Assembly: GCF_004519405.1 (NCBI RefSeq)
Contig: NZ_SGWI01000001.1
Span: 1,364,001 to 1,428,000, forward strand
Source of the DNA: Pseudomonas sp. BCA17
GTDB lineage: Bacteria > Pseudomonadota > Gammaproteobacteria > Pseudomonadales > Pseudomonadaceae
Reading direction: 5' to 3'
Length of the DNA stretch: 64,000 bases
Position 1 is the first letter of the stretch. The number at the start of each line of letters is the position of its first letter. The position numbers and the translations under genes are program-made. The notes under the pieces are model-generated. The model was not told the DNA's origin. It saw only the letters and a program-made list of their open reading frames with translations, and made no database searches. Positions 25,406-33,976 of the stretch are shown piece by piece.

Positions 25406-26059
25406 TCAGTGCGAAACGGCGCGCACGCTCGGATTGTCGGCAAGGGCGACGAACGTGCCGGTACGGCTGTCGAAGGCTTGGATGCATCCGCTTTCGATGT
25501 CGTAGACCCAGCCATGCAGCGTCACACGCTGCTGTTCGAGGGCGAGGCGTACCGAAGGGTGCGTTTGAATATTGGCCAACTGCGCGATCACGTTTTCACG
25601 AACCATGGAAGCGACTTTGGCCGGCTGATCGACATGCTGGCGGGCCTCGTTGACGACCCGGCCGGAATCGGCGTAACGCAACCAGCCGGCCACGGCGGGC
25701 ATGTGGTCCAGGCATTTGCAGGTGGCGATGGCGGTCATGGCGCCGCAGTCGGAATGCCCGCAGATCACGATGTCGCTGACTTGCAGGGCGGCAACAGCGT
25801 ACTCCACCGAAGCCGACACGCCACCGGGTTCCGGGCCGTAGGACGGCACGATATTGCCGGCGTTACGGATCACGAACAGGTCGCCCGGCTCACGCTGCGT
25901 GACCAACTCAGGCACCAGGCGGCTGTCGGAGCAGGAGATGAACAGCGCTCGCGGGCTCTGTTGGTTGGCCAGGTCTTTGAACAGGCCGGCACGCTCGGGA
26001 AAGGCGTTGCGTTGAAACTTCAGGAAACCGTCGATGATGTCTTGCACAGGTGACTCCAT
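25406..26059 (-). CDS. cynT: Beta-class carbonic anhydrase of the cyanate operon
   Basis: 217 residues from ATG 26059. The zinc ligands of beta-carbonic anhydrases are visible: [12 protein letters not shown] (Cys and Asp-Arg dyad near residues 40-44) and CGHSDCGAM (His and Cys near 98-101). It hydrates the CO2 released by cyanase to bicarbonate, stopping loss of the co-substrate. It is the first gene of a cynT-cynS operon divergent from cynR. No cynX-like transporter is present. Confidence 0.95.
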   Translation of the reverse strand: MESPVQDIIDGFLKFQRNAFPERAGLFKDLANQQSPRALFISCSDSRLVPELVTQREPGDLFVIRNAGNIVPSYGPEPGGVSASVEYAVAALQVSDIVICGHSDCGAMTAIATCKCLDHMPAVAGWLRYADSGRVVNEARQHVDQPAKVASMVRENVIAQLANIQTHPSVRLALEQQRVTLHGWVYDIESGCIQAFDSRTGTFVALADNPSVRAVSH

Positions 26060-26146
26060 GGGTTCGCGATGCGATGGAGCGAAGGTTACGCAGCCCTTTA
26101 AATAAGGTAAAAGTCTCAAATATTATTCAAGCCATCAGATAATCTT

Positions 26147-27052
26147 ATGAACACGAACATGCTGGCCCGACACATCCAGTACTTTTTGGCCGTTGCGCAA
26201 CACCAAGGCTTTACCAAAGCCGCCGCGGCCTTGCACGTCTCGCAGCCGGCACTGTCGCAGCAGGTAAGGCAGTTGGAGGAAAGCCTCGGCACACAACTAT
26301 TCGATCGCTCGGGTCGCAAGACGCGTCTGACCGATGCAGGTGAGGTTTACCTGCGCTATGCGCTACGTGCCGCGCAGGAACTGCAGGAAGGCCAGCGTGC
26401 GATTCATGACGTAGGGGATTTGAGCCGGGGGACGCTGCGAATTGCGGTAACGCCCACCTTCACCACTTACCTTGTCGGACCGCTGCTGGAAGCCTTCCAT
26501 CGTCGCTATCCGAACATCACCTTGAGCCTGCATGAGGTCGCCCAAGAAGCGATGGAAAGTCAGCTGCTGGTCGATGAATTGGATGTGGGAATCGCGTTTG
26601 ATGAGGTGCACGCGCAGGACATCGAGGCCTGCCCCCTGCTGGTTGAAACCCTCGCACTGGTGGTCGGTGATCAACATCCACTGGCCGGGGAACGGGCTAT
26701 CGGCCTGGAAGCGCTGAATGCCGAATCACTGATTTTATTGAGTAAGGCGTTCGCTACCCGCGAGCAAATCGACCGTTACTTCAACCAGCACGGCATCCGT
26801 CCGCGTGTTGTGATGGAGGCCAATGTGATTGGAGCGCTGATTGAGGGCGTGCGCAGGACCACGCTGTCGACGCTGTTACCGGCCGCTATTGCACGGGCGC
26901 ATCCAGGATTGGTGGCGATTGAGCTGGGGCCACAACGGCTGCAACGCACCGCCGTGTTGATGCAACGTAAGGGGGTTTATCAGTCAGCGGCGGCGCGGGT
27001 GTTCAGGGAGGTCGCCAAGGAAATCGCATCAACTCTGGACGCGGGCAGGTGA
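26147..27052 (+). CDS. cynR: LysR-family activator CynR
   Basis: 301 residues. The N-terminal HTH ([32 protein letters not shown]) and the LysR effector domain ([24 protein letters not shown]) are complete. It is divergent from cynTS with 87 bases between, the standard cyn layout, so it should activate cynTS with cyanate as co-inducer. The intergenic region is AT-rich with several possible T-N11-A boxes, none convincing alone. Confidence 0.9.
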   Translation: MNTNMLARHIQYFLAVAQHQGFTKAAAALHVSQPALSQQVRQLEESLGTQLFDRSGRKTRLTDAGEVYLRYALRAAQELQEGQRAIHDVGDLSRGTLRIAVTPTFTTYLVGPLLEAFHRRYPNITLSLHEVAQEAMESQLLVDELDVGIAFDEVHAQDIEACPLLVETLALVVGDQHPLAGERAIGLEALNAESLILLSKAFATREQIDRYFNQHGIRPRVVMEANVIGALIEGVRRTTLSTLLPAAIARAHPGLVAIELGPQRLQRTAVLMQRKGVYQSAAARVFREVAKEIASTLDAGR

Positions 27053-27100
27053 GCACTCATGATGCGTCGAGCCGCCGCGCCCATTGTTAGTTCGCCGCGC

Positions 27101-27745
27101 TCAAACCTGGACAATCCGGTAAGCACACCGTCGGGCACCTAGCTGGATGTGTTCCACACGCTCGACCTTCGCCAGCAATACCTGTTCGAAAACCTGCAGT
27201 TCCGCTCGGCAGAACCCCTGGCATGCACTGGCCGCTGCACAGATCGGGCAGTGGTTCTCCACCAGTATCAAGGCGCCGTCCGGTTGTTCGCTGCATTGGG
27301 CCATGTAGCCTTCGCGCGTGCGCAACTGCGCCAGCCGCTCGACCCGTGCTTTCAAGCCCTTCAGGCCTTCCATCTCACGCTCATACAGGGCTTGGGTCTG
27401 ACGTTCGCGCACGTCGATCAAGCGGTCGATGGCCTCTTCGCCAAACGTCTCGCGCACCGTCTGCAACAGTTGCACGGTCAGTTCCGAATGAGTGTCGGGA
27501 AAACGCGCATGCCCCGCTGCCGTCAGGTGCCAGACCTGGGTCGGGCGCCCTACCCCGCGCGCCTCTGACTGCGCCTCTACCAGGCCGCCAGCCGCCAACT
27601 TCACCAGTTGCTGACGCGCCGCTTCACCGGTCGTGCCCAGAAACTCGCCGGCATCACTGGCCAGTTGCGGCCCACGCGTCTTGAGCAGGTGCAGCAAACG
27701 ATCCGCCGGTGACCCCGACGAATATTCCAAGTCATTTCTTGACAA
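27101..27745 (-). CDS. Cys-rich DeoR/SufR-like HTH regulator
   Basis: About 214 residues; the start is uncertain, as only TTG codons (27745 or 27730) lie near the expected N-terminus. The N-terminal winged HTH is seen in SPADRLLHLLKTRGPQLASD and GEAARQQLVKLAAGGLV, and a coiled helix spans the middle. The C-terminal block has NHCPICAAASACQGFCRAEL, with four cysteines spaced C-x2-C-x5-C-x3-C, a likely Fe-S or metal site. It is divergent from an MFS pump, its probable target. Confidence 0.8.
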   Translation of the reverse strand: MSRNDLEYSSGSPADRLLHLLKTRGPQLASDAGEFLGTTGEAARQQLVKLAAGGLVEAQSEARGVGRPTQVWHLTAAGHARFPDTHSELTVQLLQTVRETFGEEAIDRLIDVRERQTQALYEREMEGLKGLKARVERLAQLRTREGYMAQCSEQPDGALILVENHCPICAAASACQGFCRAELQVFEQVLLAKVERVEHIQLGARRCAYRIVQV

Positions 27746-27780
27746 AATAAATAGCCTCAACGCAATATTCAAAGCAGTTA

Positions 27781-27799
27781 CTTGGTAAATTAACCCAAG
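27781..27799. promoter_or_regulatory. Candidate operator in the regulator/pump promoter
   Basis: CTTGG and CCAAG arms separated by nine AT-rich bases, placed 27 bases before the pump start. Short arms make this tentative. Confidence 0.3.
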
Positions 27800-27825
27800 C
27801 CCGAAAGCAGCACAAGGAAGCGTCG

Positions 27826-29253
27826 ATGCACACCCACGACAGCAGTTGGGGCGAGTTGCTCCGCGGCAAGAATGCCGCTCGTTCCATCGCCCTCTCCGGC
27901 GGCATAGCGCTCTATGCCACCAACACATACATCGCCACCACTATCCTGCCGTCCGTGGTCGCTGAGATCGGCGGGTTGGCGCTCTATGCGTGGAGCACCA
28001 CGCTGTACGTCGTGGCTTCGATCCTCGGTTCCGCACTCACCTCCAAGCTGTTGCAACGCACCGGCCCACGGCTGGCCTATACCGTCGCCACGCTGATCTT
28101 CATGGGCGGCGTGTTGATCTGCGCGCTGGCGCCAAGCATGCCGGTGATGCTCGCGGGTCGCCTGATCCAGGGGCTGGGCGGCGGGATGCTGCTGGCGCTG
28201 TGTTATTCGATGATCCAACGGGTGTTCGAAGAGCGCCTGTGGCCACGGGCAATGGCGCTGGTGTCGGGCATGTGGGGCGTCGCCACGCTGGTAGGCCCGG
28301 CCGTGGGGGGCGTGTTCGCCGAAATGGACGCCTGGCGTTACGCCTTCGGCGCGATGGTGCCGGTAAGCCTTGCCTACATCGTACTGACCCGCCATGCCCT
28401 GCCGGCACACGACACCACCGCGGGCAGCACCAGCCGCTTGCCCGTAGCGCAATTGGTGCTGTTGGCCGCTGCCGTACTGGCGGTGTGTGCCGGCAGTGTC
28501 TCGTCGCTGCCAAGTTGGAACGTGCTGGGCATCGCGGCCTGCGCCGTGCTGGTGTTCCTGCTGATCCGGCACGAGTCCAGCGCTTCGATCCGCCTGCTGC
28601 CCAGGGACGCGTTGAAGTTCAGCACTCCGCTTTGCGCGCTCTATGCGACTACCTGCCTGCTGGTGATCGGTATGAGCAGCGAGATTTTCATGCCGTACTT
28701 TCTGCAGCACCTGCACGGCCAGTCGCCGCTGATCGCCGGTTACATGGCCGCGCTGATGGCCGCCGGCTGGACCGTCTCGGAAATCCTCAGCTCCGGTTGG
28801 AGCGGCCGTGGCGCGCAGCGCGCCATTCTCGCCGGGCCGCTGTTTATCGTGGGTGGACTGGTGCTGCTGGCAATCACTACGCCCATGGCCAGCCTGGGTG
28901 AATGGGCAAGGCTGGCACCCATCTGCGCGGGGATGTTCCTGGTAGGTTTCGGCATTGGCCTGGGCTGGCCGCACCTGCTGACACGCATTCTGCAAGTGGC
29001 GTCGGAGCAGGATAAAGACACGGCCGCTGCGTCGATTACCACCCTGCAACTGTTCGCCATGGCAATGGGCGCCGCGCTGGCGGGCGTGATCTCCAACGTG
29101 GCGGGCATCAATGACGCGACCGGCAATGCAGGCATCGCCAATGCGGCGCAATGGTTGTTCGCGTTGTTTACCCTGGCACCGGCCTTGGCTTGGGTAATGG
29201 CACGGCGCGCAACACGTGCGAAGGCCGACGCCGGCGAGTTAACGGCGTCTTGA
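27826..29253 (+). CDS. MFS drug-efflux-type transporter
   Basis: 475 residues with about 14 hydrophobic segments, the DHA2 type. The usual MFS landmarks are present: STTLYVVASILGSALTSKL, then LAGRLIQGLGGGMLLAL (motif near TM4) and GMWGVATLVGPAVGGVFAE (motif C, typical of antiporters). It probably exports a toxic organic compound by proton antiport. It stands divergent to the cysteine-bearing HTH regulator, suggesting redox- or metal-dependent control. Confidence 0.88.
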   Translation: MHTHDSSWGELLRGKNAARSIALSGGIALYATNTYIATTILPSVVAEIGGLALYAWSTTLYVVASILGSALTSKLLQRTGPRLAYTVATLIFMGGVLICALAPSMPVMLAGRLIQGLGGGMLLALCYSMIQRVFEERLWPRAMALVSGMWGVATLVGPAVGGVFAEMDAWRYAFGAMVPVSLAYIVLTRHALPAHDTTAGSTSRLPVAQLVLLAAAVLAVCAGSVSSLPSWNVLGIAACAVLVFLLIRHESSASIRLLPRDALKFSTPLCALYATTCLLVIGMSSEIFMPYFLQHLHGQSPLIAGYMAALMAAGWTVSEILSSGWSGRGAQRAILAGPLFIVGGLVLLAITTPMASLGEWARLAPICAGMFLVGFGIGLGWPHLLTRILQVASEQDKDTAAASITTLQLFAMAMGAALAGVISNVAGINDATGNAGIANAAQWLFALFTLAPALAWVMARRATRAKADAGELTAS

Positions 29254-29349
29254 GGATGGGTTCCCGTATTGCATCGCCGTGGATGATACTGGGCCGGACC
29301 ACCCCCTGATGTGTCCCCTATCAGCTTCGGTCGAGCGCTTCGAGTGATC

Positions 29350-30738
29350 ATGGAAAGAGCCGAACACACTGCCTTTGCCTACCAGACCGTGTACCGCTAC
29401 CTCGTCGAGTTGATCGAGGCGGCCCCTGTGCACACCGAGCAGAAACTGCCATCGCTGCGCCAATTGGCGCAGCGCCTGGGGGTGTCGGTGTCGACGACCA
29501 AGTATGCTTATGCGCTGCTTGAAGATGAGGGGCGGGTCGAGGCCAGGCCCAAGTTCGGTTACTTCATCAAGGCGCTCCCCGGCGGCACATTGGACCCGGC
29601 CCCATCTAACCTGCTCGACCGGGTATTCGCCAACGCGCGGCAACCTGGAGTGCTGGCATTGAGTAGTGATGCACCGGCCATGCTGCTGTCTCTCGAGAAC
29701 CCGCTGCGGATGATGGAGCGCGAGTTGGCGCGGCAGTATCCACGCTCGCTTGCGCCCCTGTACCTGCCGTTCGGCGAACCCGAATTGCGCGCCGCCCTGG
29801 CCGAACGCTACACCCACTCCTGCGACCGCTACTGGCAGGCCGATGAGGTGTATATCGGCGCGGACCTGCACAGTGTGCTGGCCATCTCTCTCAATGCCCT
29901 GGAGCTGGCAGGTACAGTGGCGTTGGTAGAGTCGCCTTGTTCATGGGCGGTTTTGCGTCAACTGGAAGCGGCGAAGGTGCGTGTGATCGAGTTACACCTC
30001 GACGCCCACGGGCGTTTCGACCTGGCGGCACTCAGTGGGTTGCTCCAGCAGGAGCCGGTTCGGTTGGCGGTATTTTCGTCGACCGTGAATATTCCCCAAG
30101 GCGGCCTGATGCCGGCGCAGGACAAGCAGCAGATCTGTCGCTGGCTGGCGGAGCGGGACATCTGGCTGTTCGAGAATGACACCTACGGCGAGTTGTGCTT
30201 CGCGCCACACCCTGCGCGCTATCGCGACTTTGCCGACCCGCGCAGGCTGTTGGTGTTTTCGACCTTCGACAAAGTAATCGGCTCCGAAGCGCCCTATGGG
30301 TATGTGCTGTGCCGCGAGCAAGGGCCGGCGCTACAGCGGTTGTTTCTGGAGCGTGGGTTTCGCCTCTCGCCGACTCGTCAGAGAGCCATCGCCAAGCTGT
30401 TCACTTCCAAGCGCATTGACGCCCATTTAAAAGCACTTCGCGCACAGCTTTGCGCGCGGATGAACCAACTCAAAGCCCTGCTGGATGCCCACGACGTGTG
30501 GCACCTTCAGGTCCCCCAAGGCGGCGCGAGTTTCTGGCTGCAAGCCAAGCGGCCGGTGGATATGCACTCGGTGTTCACACGCTTGCTGGCCCAGCGCGTC
30601 GTCATCGCCCCCGGTGAACTGTTCAGCCAGCAAGGTGCCTGGCAGCAGCACCTGCGCCTGAGCTATACCCTCGACTGGAACAAGGATATCGCCCAGGCCG
30701 TACAACAACTGGCCGAGGCGATCCGTCAAAGCCCGTAG
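29350..30738 (+). CDS. MocR-type regulator (GntR HTH fused to an aminotransferase-like domain)
   Basis: 462 residues from ATG 29350; a GTG 13 codons upstream is possible. An N-terminal GntR winged helix ([31 protein letters not shown], residues 35-65) is joined to a fold-type-I aminotransferase domain. The PLP lysine is in [15 protein letters not shown], and NDTYGELCF is the usual cofactor-ring segment. MocR proteins are PLP-dependent regulators, often of B6, amino-acid or taurine genes. Its 3' end overlaps the convergent panB gene by 13 bases. Confidence 0.88.
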   Translation: MERAEHTAFAYQTVYRYLVELIEAAPVHTEQKLPSLRQLAQRLGVSVSTTKYAYALLEDEGRVEARPKFGYFIKALPGGTLDPAPSNLLDRVFANARQPGVLALSSDAPAMLLSLENPLRMMERELARQYPRSLAPLYLPFGEPELRAALAERYTHSCDRYWQADEVYIGADLHSVLAISLNALELAGTVALVESPCSWAVLRQLEAAKVRVIELHLDAHGRFDLAALSGLLQQEPVRLAVFSSTVNIPQGGLMPAQDKQQICRWLAERDIWLFENDTYGELCFAPHPARYRDFADPRRLLVFSTFDKVIGSEAPYGYVLCREQGPALQRLFLERGFRLSPTRQRAIAKLFTSKRIDAHLKALRAQLCARMNQLKALLDAHDVWHLQVPQGGASFWLQAKRPVDMHSVFTRLLAQRVVIAPGELFSQQGAWQQHLRLSYTLDWNKDIAQAVQQLAEAIRQSP

Positions 30739-31541
30739 CAGTGACGCGCTTCAGGGAAGCGGCCATGGCGTACGTCGTCGGCAAAACGCGCGCAGGCATC
30801 GCGTATCACTTCACCGACGTCGGCGTACTGTTTGACGAAGCGCGGCAGGTGGTCGCCCCCCAGGCCCAACACATCTTCGGTGACCAGGACCTGGCCGTCG
30901 CACGCCGGTGACGCGCCAATGCCGATAGTGGGCACTCTTGAATCCAGGGTGATCTGCCGCGCCACCCCCTCGGCCACGCCCTCCAATAGCAGACTGAACG
31001 CGCCCGCTTCCAGGTTGGCGCGGGCATCCCCGGCAATCACCGCAGCGGTTTCAGCCGTGAGGCCCTGGGCCTTGAAGCCACCCATCACGTTAACGAACTG
31101 CGGCATCAGCCCCACGTGCGCCATCACCGGAATACCTCGCGCCACGAGAAACTCGACCGTCCCCGCCAGCGCCTGATTAGCCTCCAGCTTGACCGCATCG
31201 CAACCGGTGCGTGCCAGCACCTGGGCACAATTGCGGAAGGCTTGCTCGAAGGACTCCTGATAGCTGCCGAAGGGCATGTCGGCGATCACGCAGGCCAGGT
31301 GCGTGCTGTCGACCACGGCACGGGTATGGCCGATGATTTCTTCCAGTTGCATGCTCAAGGTGGACGGGCGGCCATAGCCGACCATCGCCGTGGAATCGCC
31401 GACCAGAATGAAGTCAACCAAGGGGTCGATGAGCCTGGCAATCGCGCTGGAATACGCGGTCAGTGAGACGATCTTCTGCTGGCCCTTCATCGCCACCAGT
31501 TGCGGGACGGTCATGCGTTTTGTGCGGGTGTGGATGCTCAT
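30726..31541 (-). CDS. panB: 3-methyl-2-oxobutanoate hydroxymethyltransferase
   Basis: 271 residues. The PanB landmarks are all visible: [29 protein letters not shown] (metal-binding Asp), [19 protein letters not shown] and [15 protein letters not shown]. It transfers a hydroxymethyl group from methylene-THF to ketoisovalerate, the first step of pantothenate synthesis. PanC is not adjacent, so this may be a second copy or a stand-alone enzyme. Transcribed convergently with the MocR gene. Confidence 0.93.
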   Translation of the reverse strand: MSIHTRTKRMTVPQLVAMKGQQKIVSLTAYSSAIARLIDPLVDFILVGDSTAMVGYGRPSTLSMQLEEIIGHTRAVVDSTHLACVIADMPFGSYQESFEQAFRNCAQVLARTGCDAVKLEANQALAGTVEFLVARGIPVMAHVGLMPQFVNVMGGFKAQGLTAETAAVIAGDARANLEAGAFSLLLEGVAEGVARQITLDSRVPTIGIGASPACDGQVLVTEDVLGLGGDHLPRFVKQYADVGEVIRDACARFADDVRHGRFPEARHCYGL

Positions 31542-31641
31542 CAGGGTCGCCCTTCGCGTTGGATACCCGACCCGATTATTGGCAAAAAGACCGGTGGTTC
31601 AATGCACAGTTCGGCGCTGAAAAGCGACCCAGATCATGAAC

Positions 31642-31718
31642 AGTGCCAGTCAGCCAAGGCTTTTTGTAGGAGCAAGCTTGCTCCTACAGACGGTACTTAC
31701 GCTTAACTGACTGGCATT
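31642..31718. mobile_element. 77-bp MITE-like insertion with terminal inverted repeats and target duplication
   Basis: Ends are AGTGCCAGTCAG and CTGACTGGCATT (11 of 12 complementary). Inside is a perfect 24-base palindrome (31665-31688, TGTAGGAGCAAGC and its complement), a REP-type hairpin. Flanks are near-identical direct repeats, ACCCAGATCATGAAC at 31627 and ACCCAGATCACGAGC at 31719 (13 of 15 the same), read as a target duplication. It lies between panB and the DUF2986 gene. Confidence 0.65.
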
Positions 31719-31781
31719 ACCCAGATCACGAGCGCTTTTTTTAACTGATATCATCCGGATCTGCACAACCAGGTAAAAGAT

Positions 31782-31949
31782 ATGAATCGCCAAAAGAAAC
31801 TCCAGCAACTCTTCAAGGCCAAGGCCAAAAAGGCCAGCGCCAAGTTGGCGCCGAAAAGCAAAGACAAATACATCAGCAAAGCCGACCGCGCGAAGATGGC
31901 GGCTGAAACCGGCCAAGCCTCGGAAACCACCGCCGATACGCCTTGCTGA
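31782..31949 (+). CDS. DUF2986 small basic protein
   Basis: 55 residues, very lysine- and alanine-rich: MNRQKKLQQLFKAKAKKASA, then YISKADRAKMAAETG and an acidic tail ending PC. The AGGTAAAAG ribosome site is 4 bases upstream. This composition is that of the DUF2986 family, small basic proteins of unknown role. It stops 5 bases before the stop of the convergent AraC-family gene. Confidence 0.75.
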   Translation: MNRQKKLQQLFKAKAKKASAKLAPKSKDKYISKADRAKMAAETGQASETTADTPC

Positions 31950-31953
31950 ATCC

Positions 31954-32940
31954 TCAATCGACCCCGACAAGCAGCCGCATCGCGGAAGGTGTACCGGCTT
32001 CGTACTTGCCCCAGATGCGCCGTAAGTGGCGCGCCGAACCAAAGCCTGCACGTTCGGCGACCGTTTCAATCGCCAGGTTCGACTCAGTCAGCAGTTCGCG
32101 CGCCACGGCCAGTCGCAGCCGATGCAGGTAGTCGAGTGGACTGAGACCTACATGTTCCTGGAACAGCCGCGCCAGATGGCGGCTGCTGGTATACGCCAGG
32201 CTCGCCATACGCGTGACGGACCAGGCTTCACAGGGGGCGGCAGCGATGGCGTCCTGCACCCGATGCACCGCTGGGTGCAGGTGATTACGCCCCGAGATCC
32301 AGGGTGACAGTTGCGGGTCGGCTCCACTGCGGCGCATGTACACCACCATGTCCCGGGCGACCGCGCAGGCCAGCCGTGCCCCGGCCAGTTCGGCGAGCAG
32401 ATGCAGCATCAGGTCGATACCCGCGGTCACGCCGGCGCTGCAACTCACCGGACCGTCGGTGACGTAAAGCCGGTTTTCCAGGACGCGGGCTCTGGGCGCG
32501 ATGGCTTGCAATCTCTCGCACAACGCATGGTGCGTGGTGCACTGGCGCCCATCCAGCAACCCAGCCCTGGCGGCACTCAACGCGCCCGCACATACGCATA
32601 CCAGCCGCTCGCCCGACGGCGCGAACACCGTTTGCAACCAATGAGTCAGTGTGGCGCTGGCGGTATCAAAAGCCTGCTGGGATGCCTGGGTCACCTTCGA
32701 CGTGGAGCCCACCAACACCACCAGCGTGCCCGGTGCCAGGGCCGGTGGCAGCGGCGCCAAGCCTGTGAGCGGCAAGCCGATGGAGGTTTGCAGGGACGCC
32801 ACCGGGCTGACGTACTGCAGGTCGAAGTCGATGGCGGCCGGGTCTTCGACTTGAGCGGCCAGGCGCAACACTTCGGCGGGGCCTGCCAGGTCCAGCATCA
32901 GTACATTGGGCAGCAACACGAAAAGCACCGGCACGCTCAC
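31954..32940 (-). CDS. GlxA-type AraC-family regulator (DJ-1/PfpI fused to AraC HTH)
   Basis: 328 residues from GTG 32940, with GGAGG ten bases upstream inside the end of the isochorismatase gene. Residues 1-190 form a DJ-1/PfpI domain (VLFVLLPNVLMLDLAGPAEVLRLA; cysteine elbow VCVCAGALSAARAGLLDGR). Residues 225-325 are the double HTH of AraC (ARELLTESNLAIETVAERAGFGSARHLRRIW). Such proteins sense small nitrogenous metabolites. It starts 5 bases after the hydrolase gene stops, so the two form one operon. Confidence 0.88.
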   Translation of the reverse strand: MSVPVLFVLLPNVLMLDLAGPAEVLRLAAQVEDPAAIDFDLQYVSPVASLQTSIGLPLTGLAPLPPALAPGTLVVLVGSTSKVTQASQQAFDTASATLTHWLQTVFAPSGERLVCVCAGALSAARAGLLDGRQCTTHHALCERLQAIAPRARVLENRLYVTDGPVSCSAGVTAGIDLMLHLLAELAGARLACAVARDMVVYMRRSGADPQLSPWISGRNHLHPAVHRVQDAIAAAPCEAWSVTRMASLAYTSSRHLARLFQEHVGLSPLDYLHRLRLAVARELLTESNLAIETVAERAGFGSARHLRRIWGKYEAGTPSAMRLLVGVD

Positions 32941-32944
32941 AGGT

Positions 32945-33487
32945 TTATGCCTCCAATGCCTGGGCGACGGTGACGATGCGCGCAAAGCGGTCCTCCAGCA
33001 CCAGCTCTGTGCGCTCGCGGATTTCGGCCACGGTGTAGACCCGTGCACTGCGCGTGTGAGTCATGGGGAAGGTCAACGTCGCCTCGCTGACAAAGTCCAC
33101 GGCAAAGCCGCTGTCCGACGCGTGCCGCGTGGTGGTCTCACAGCATTGCTCGGTGCGAATGCCGCTGATGATCAGCGTGGTCACCCCCATCTCCGTCAGC
33201 CGTGCAGCCAGGGGTGTACCGGCGAAAGCACTGTGGTAGCGCTTATGGATGACCAGGGCGGGCTCGATCGACAATTCGCCCAAGGTTCTGACGTTGCCCG
33301 ATGCCATCGAAAAATACCCCTGATCTTCAACATGGAAGACTTGTATCACCGGAATGCCGCGCTGAACACACCCGTCAATAAGGGCCTGTTGATTGGCAAG
33401 GTAGCCAGGCAGGTCATTTTCGGACCAGTAGGTGGCGTGGCGGAACGAATGCTGGGCATCGATCACGATCAGGGCTTTGCGGTTCAT
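32945..33487 (-). CDS. Isochorismatase-family cysteine hydrolase
   Basis: 180 residues from ATG 33487 (AGAGGACTACCC upstream). The catalytic triad is evident: Asp10 in VIDAQHSF, a lysine in HKRYHSAF, and the nucleophile cysteine in ISGIRTEQCCETT. Such enzymes hydrolyse amides or carbamoyl groups, for instance nicotinamide, N-carbamoylsarcosine or biuret, rather than isochorismate itself. The GlxA-type regulator in the same operon probably senses the substrate. Exact reaction unknown. Confidence 0.87.
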   Translation of the reverse strand: MNRKALIVIDAQHSFRHATYWSENDLPGYLANQQALIDGCVQRGIPVIQVFHVEDQGYFSMASGNVRTLGELSIEPALVIHKRYHSAFAGTPLAARLTEMGVTTLIISGIRTEQCCETTTRHASDSGFAVDFVSEATLTFPMTHTRSARVYTVAEIRERTELVLEDRFARIVTVAQALEA

Positions 33488-33644
33488 GGGTAGTCCTCTT
33501 GGCTTACATCTCAGTGAATGATGCAGGCCATGGTAGGCACGCCGGCACGTGCGCGACAGGCGCAGGCCGGACCGGTTGAGGACGGATTCGGACATTCATG
33601 AGCACAAACTTTCAGCCAGTGTTCAACGTCACTTCACTCAGTTG

Positions 33645-33698
33645 TATAGGGGGATGGGGTATGCAATGATTCGCAACACTATAGGTAGGGGGGGTATA
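33645..33698. promoter_or_regulatory. Two G-tract elements upstream of dmeR
   Basis: TATAGGGGGATGGGGTAT at 33645-33662 and TATAGGTAGGGGGGGTATA at 33680-33698 each have a G-run flanked by TATA-type inverted ends. RcnR/CsoR-class repressors recognise G-tracts with such flanks, so these are probable DmeR operators. The second abuts the start codon. Confidence 0.6.
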
Positions 33699-33700
33699 CC

Positions 33701-33976
33701 GTGGGCCATACAGCCGCGAATAAAGACAGCTTGATCAAGCGCGTCAAACGCATCGCCGGGCAAATCCAGGCGGTGGAAAAAGCGCTGGAATCAGACGCCG
33801 ACTGTGCCAAGACCCTGCACCTGGTGGCGGCCACCCGTGGCGCGATTAACGGGCTGATGGAGGAAATCATCGAAGACCACGCCAGGGCACATGTGGCCGA
33901 CCCGTCCCTTAGCGAAGAAGCCCGCAACAAAGGTGTCGAAGAATTGCTCGAAGCCATTCGGCGGTACTCCAAATGA
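33701..33976 (+). CDS. dmeR: Nickel/cobalt-responsive repressor of the RcnR/CsoR family
   Basis: 91 residues from GTG 33701. The all-helical CsoR fold is clear, and the RcnR metal ligands are at the exact positions of the E. coli protein: His3, Cys35, His60 and His64 (EEIIEDHARAH). That set senses Ni(II)/Co(II), unlike the formaldehyde-sensing FrmR. Its stop overlaps the start of dmeF, and two G-tract elements lie upstream, so it should repress its own operon. Confidence 0.9.
   Translation: MGHTAANKDSLIKRVKRIAGQIQAVEKALESDADCAKTLHLVAATRGAINGLMEEIIEDHARAHVADPSLSEEARNKGVEELLEAIRRYSK

Noticed and set aside
24605..26053. A 482-codon plus-strand frame across the cyanate genes
   Set aside because: It overlaps two well-supported genes (cynS, cynT) on the other strand and has no ribosome site or motif.
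33701..33976. FrmR-type formaldehyde sensor
   Set aside because: His3, Cys35, His60 and His64 together with the adjacent CDF exporter fit a nickel/cobalt sensor better.
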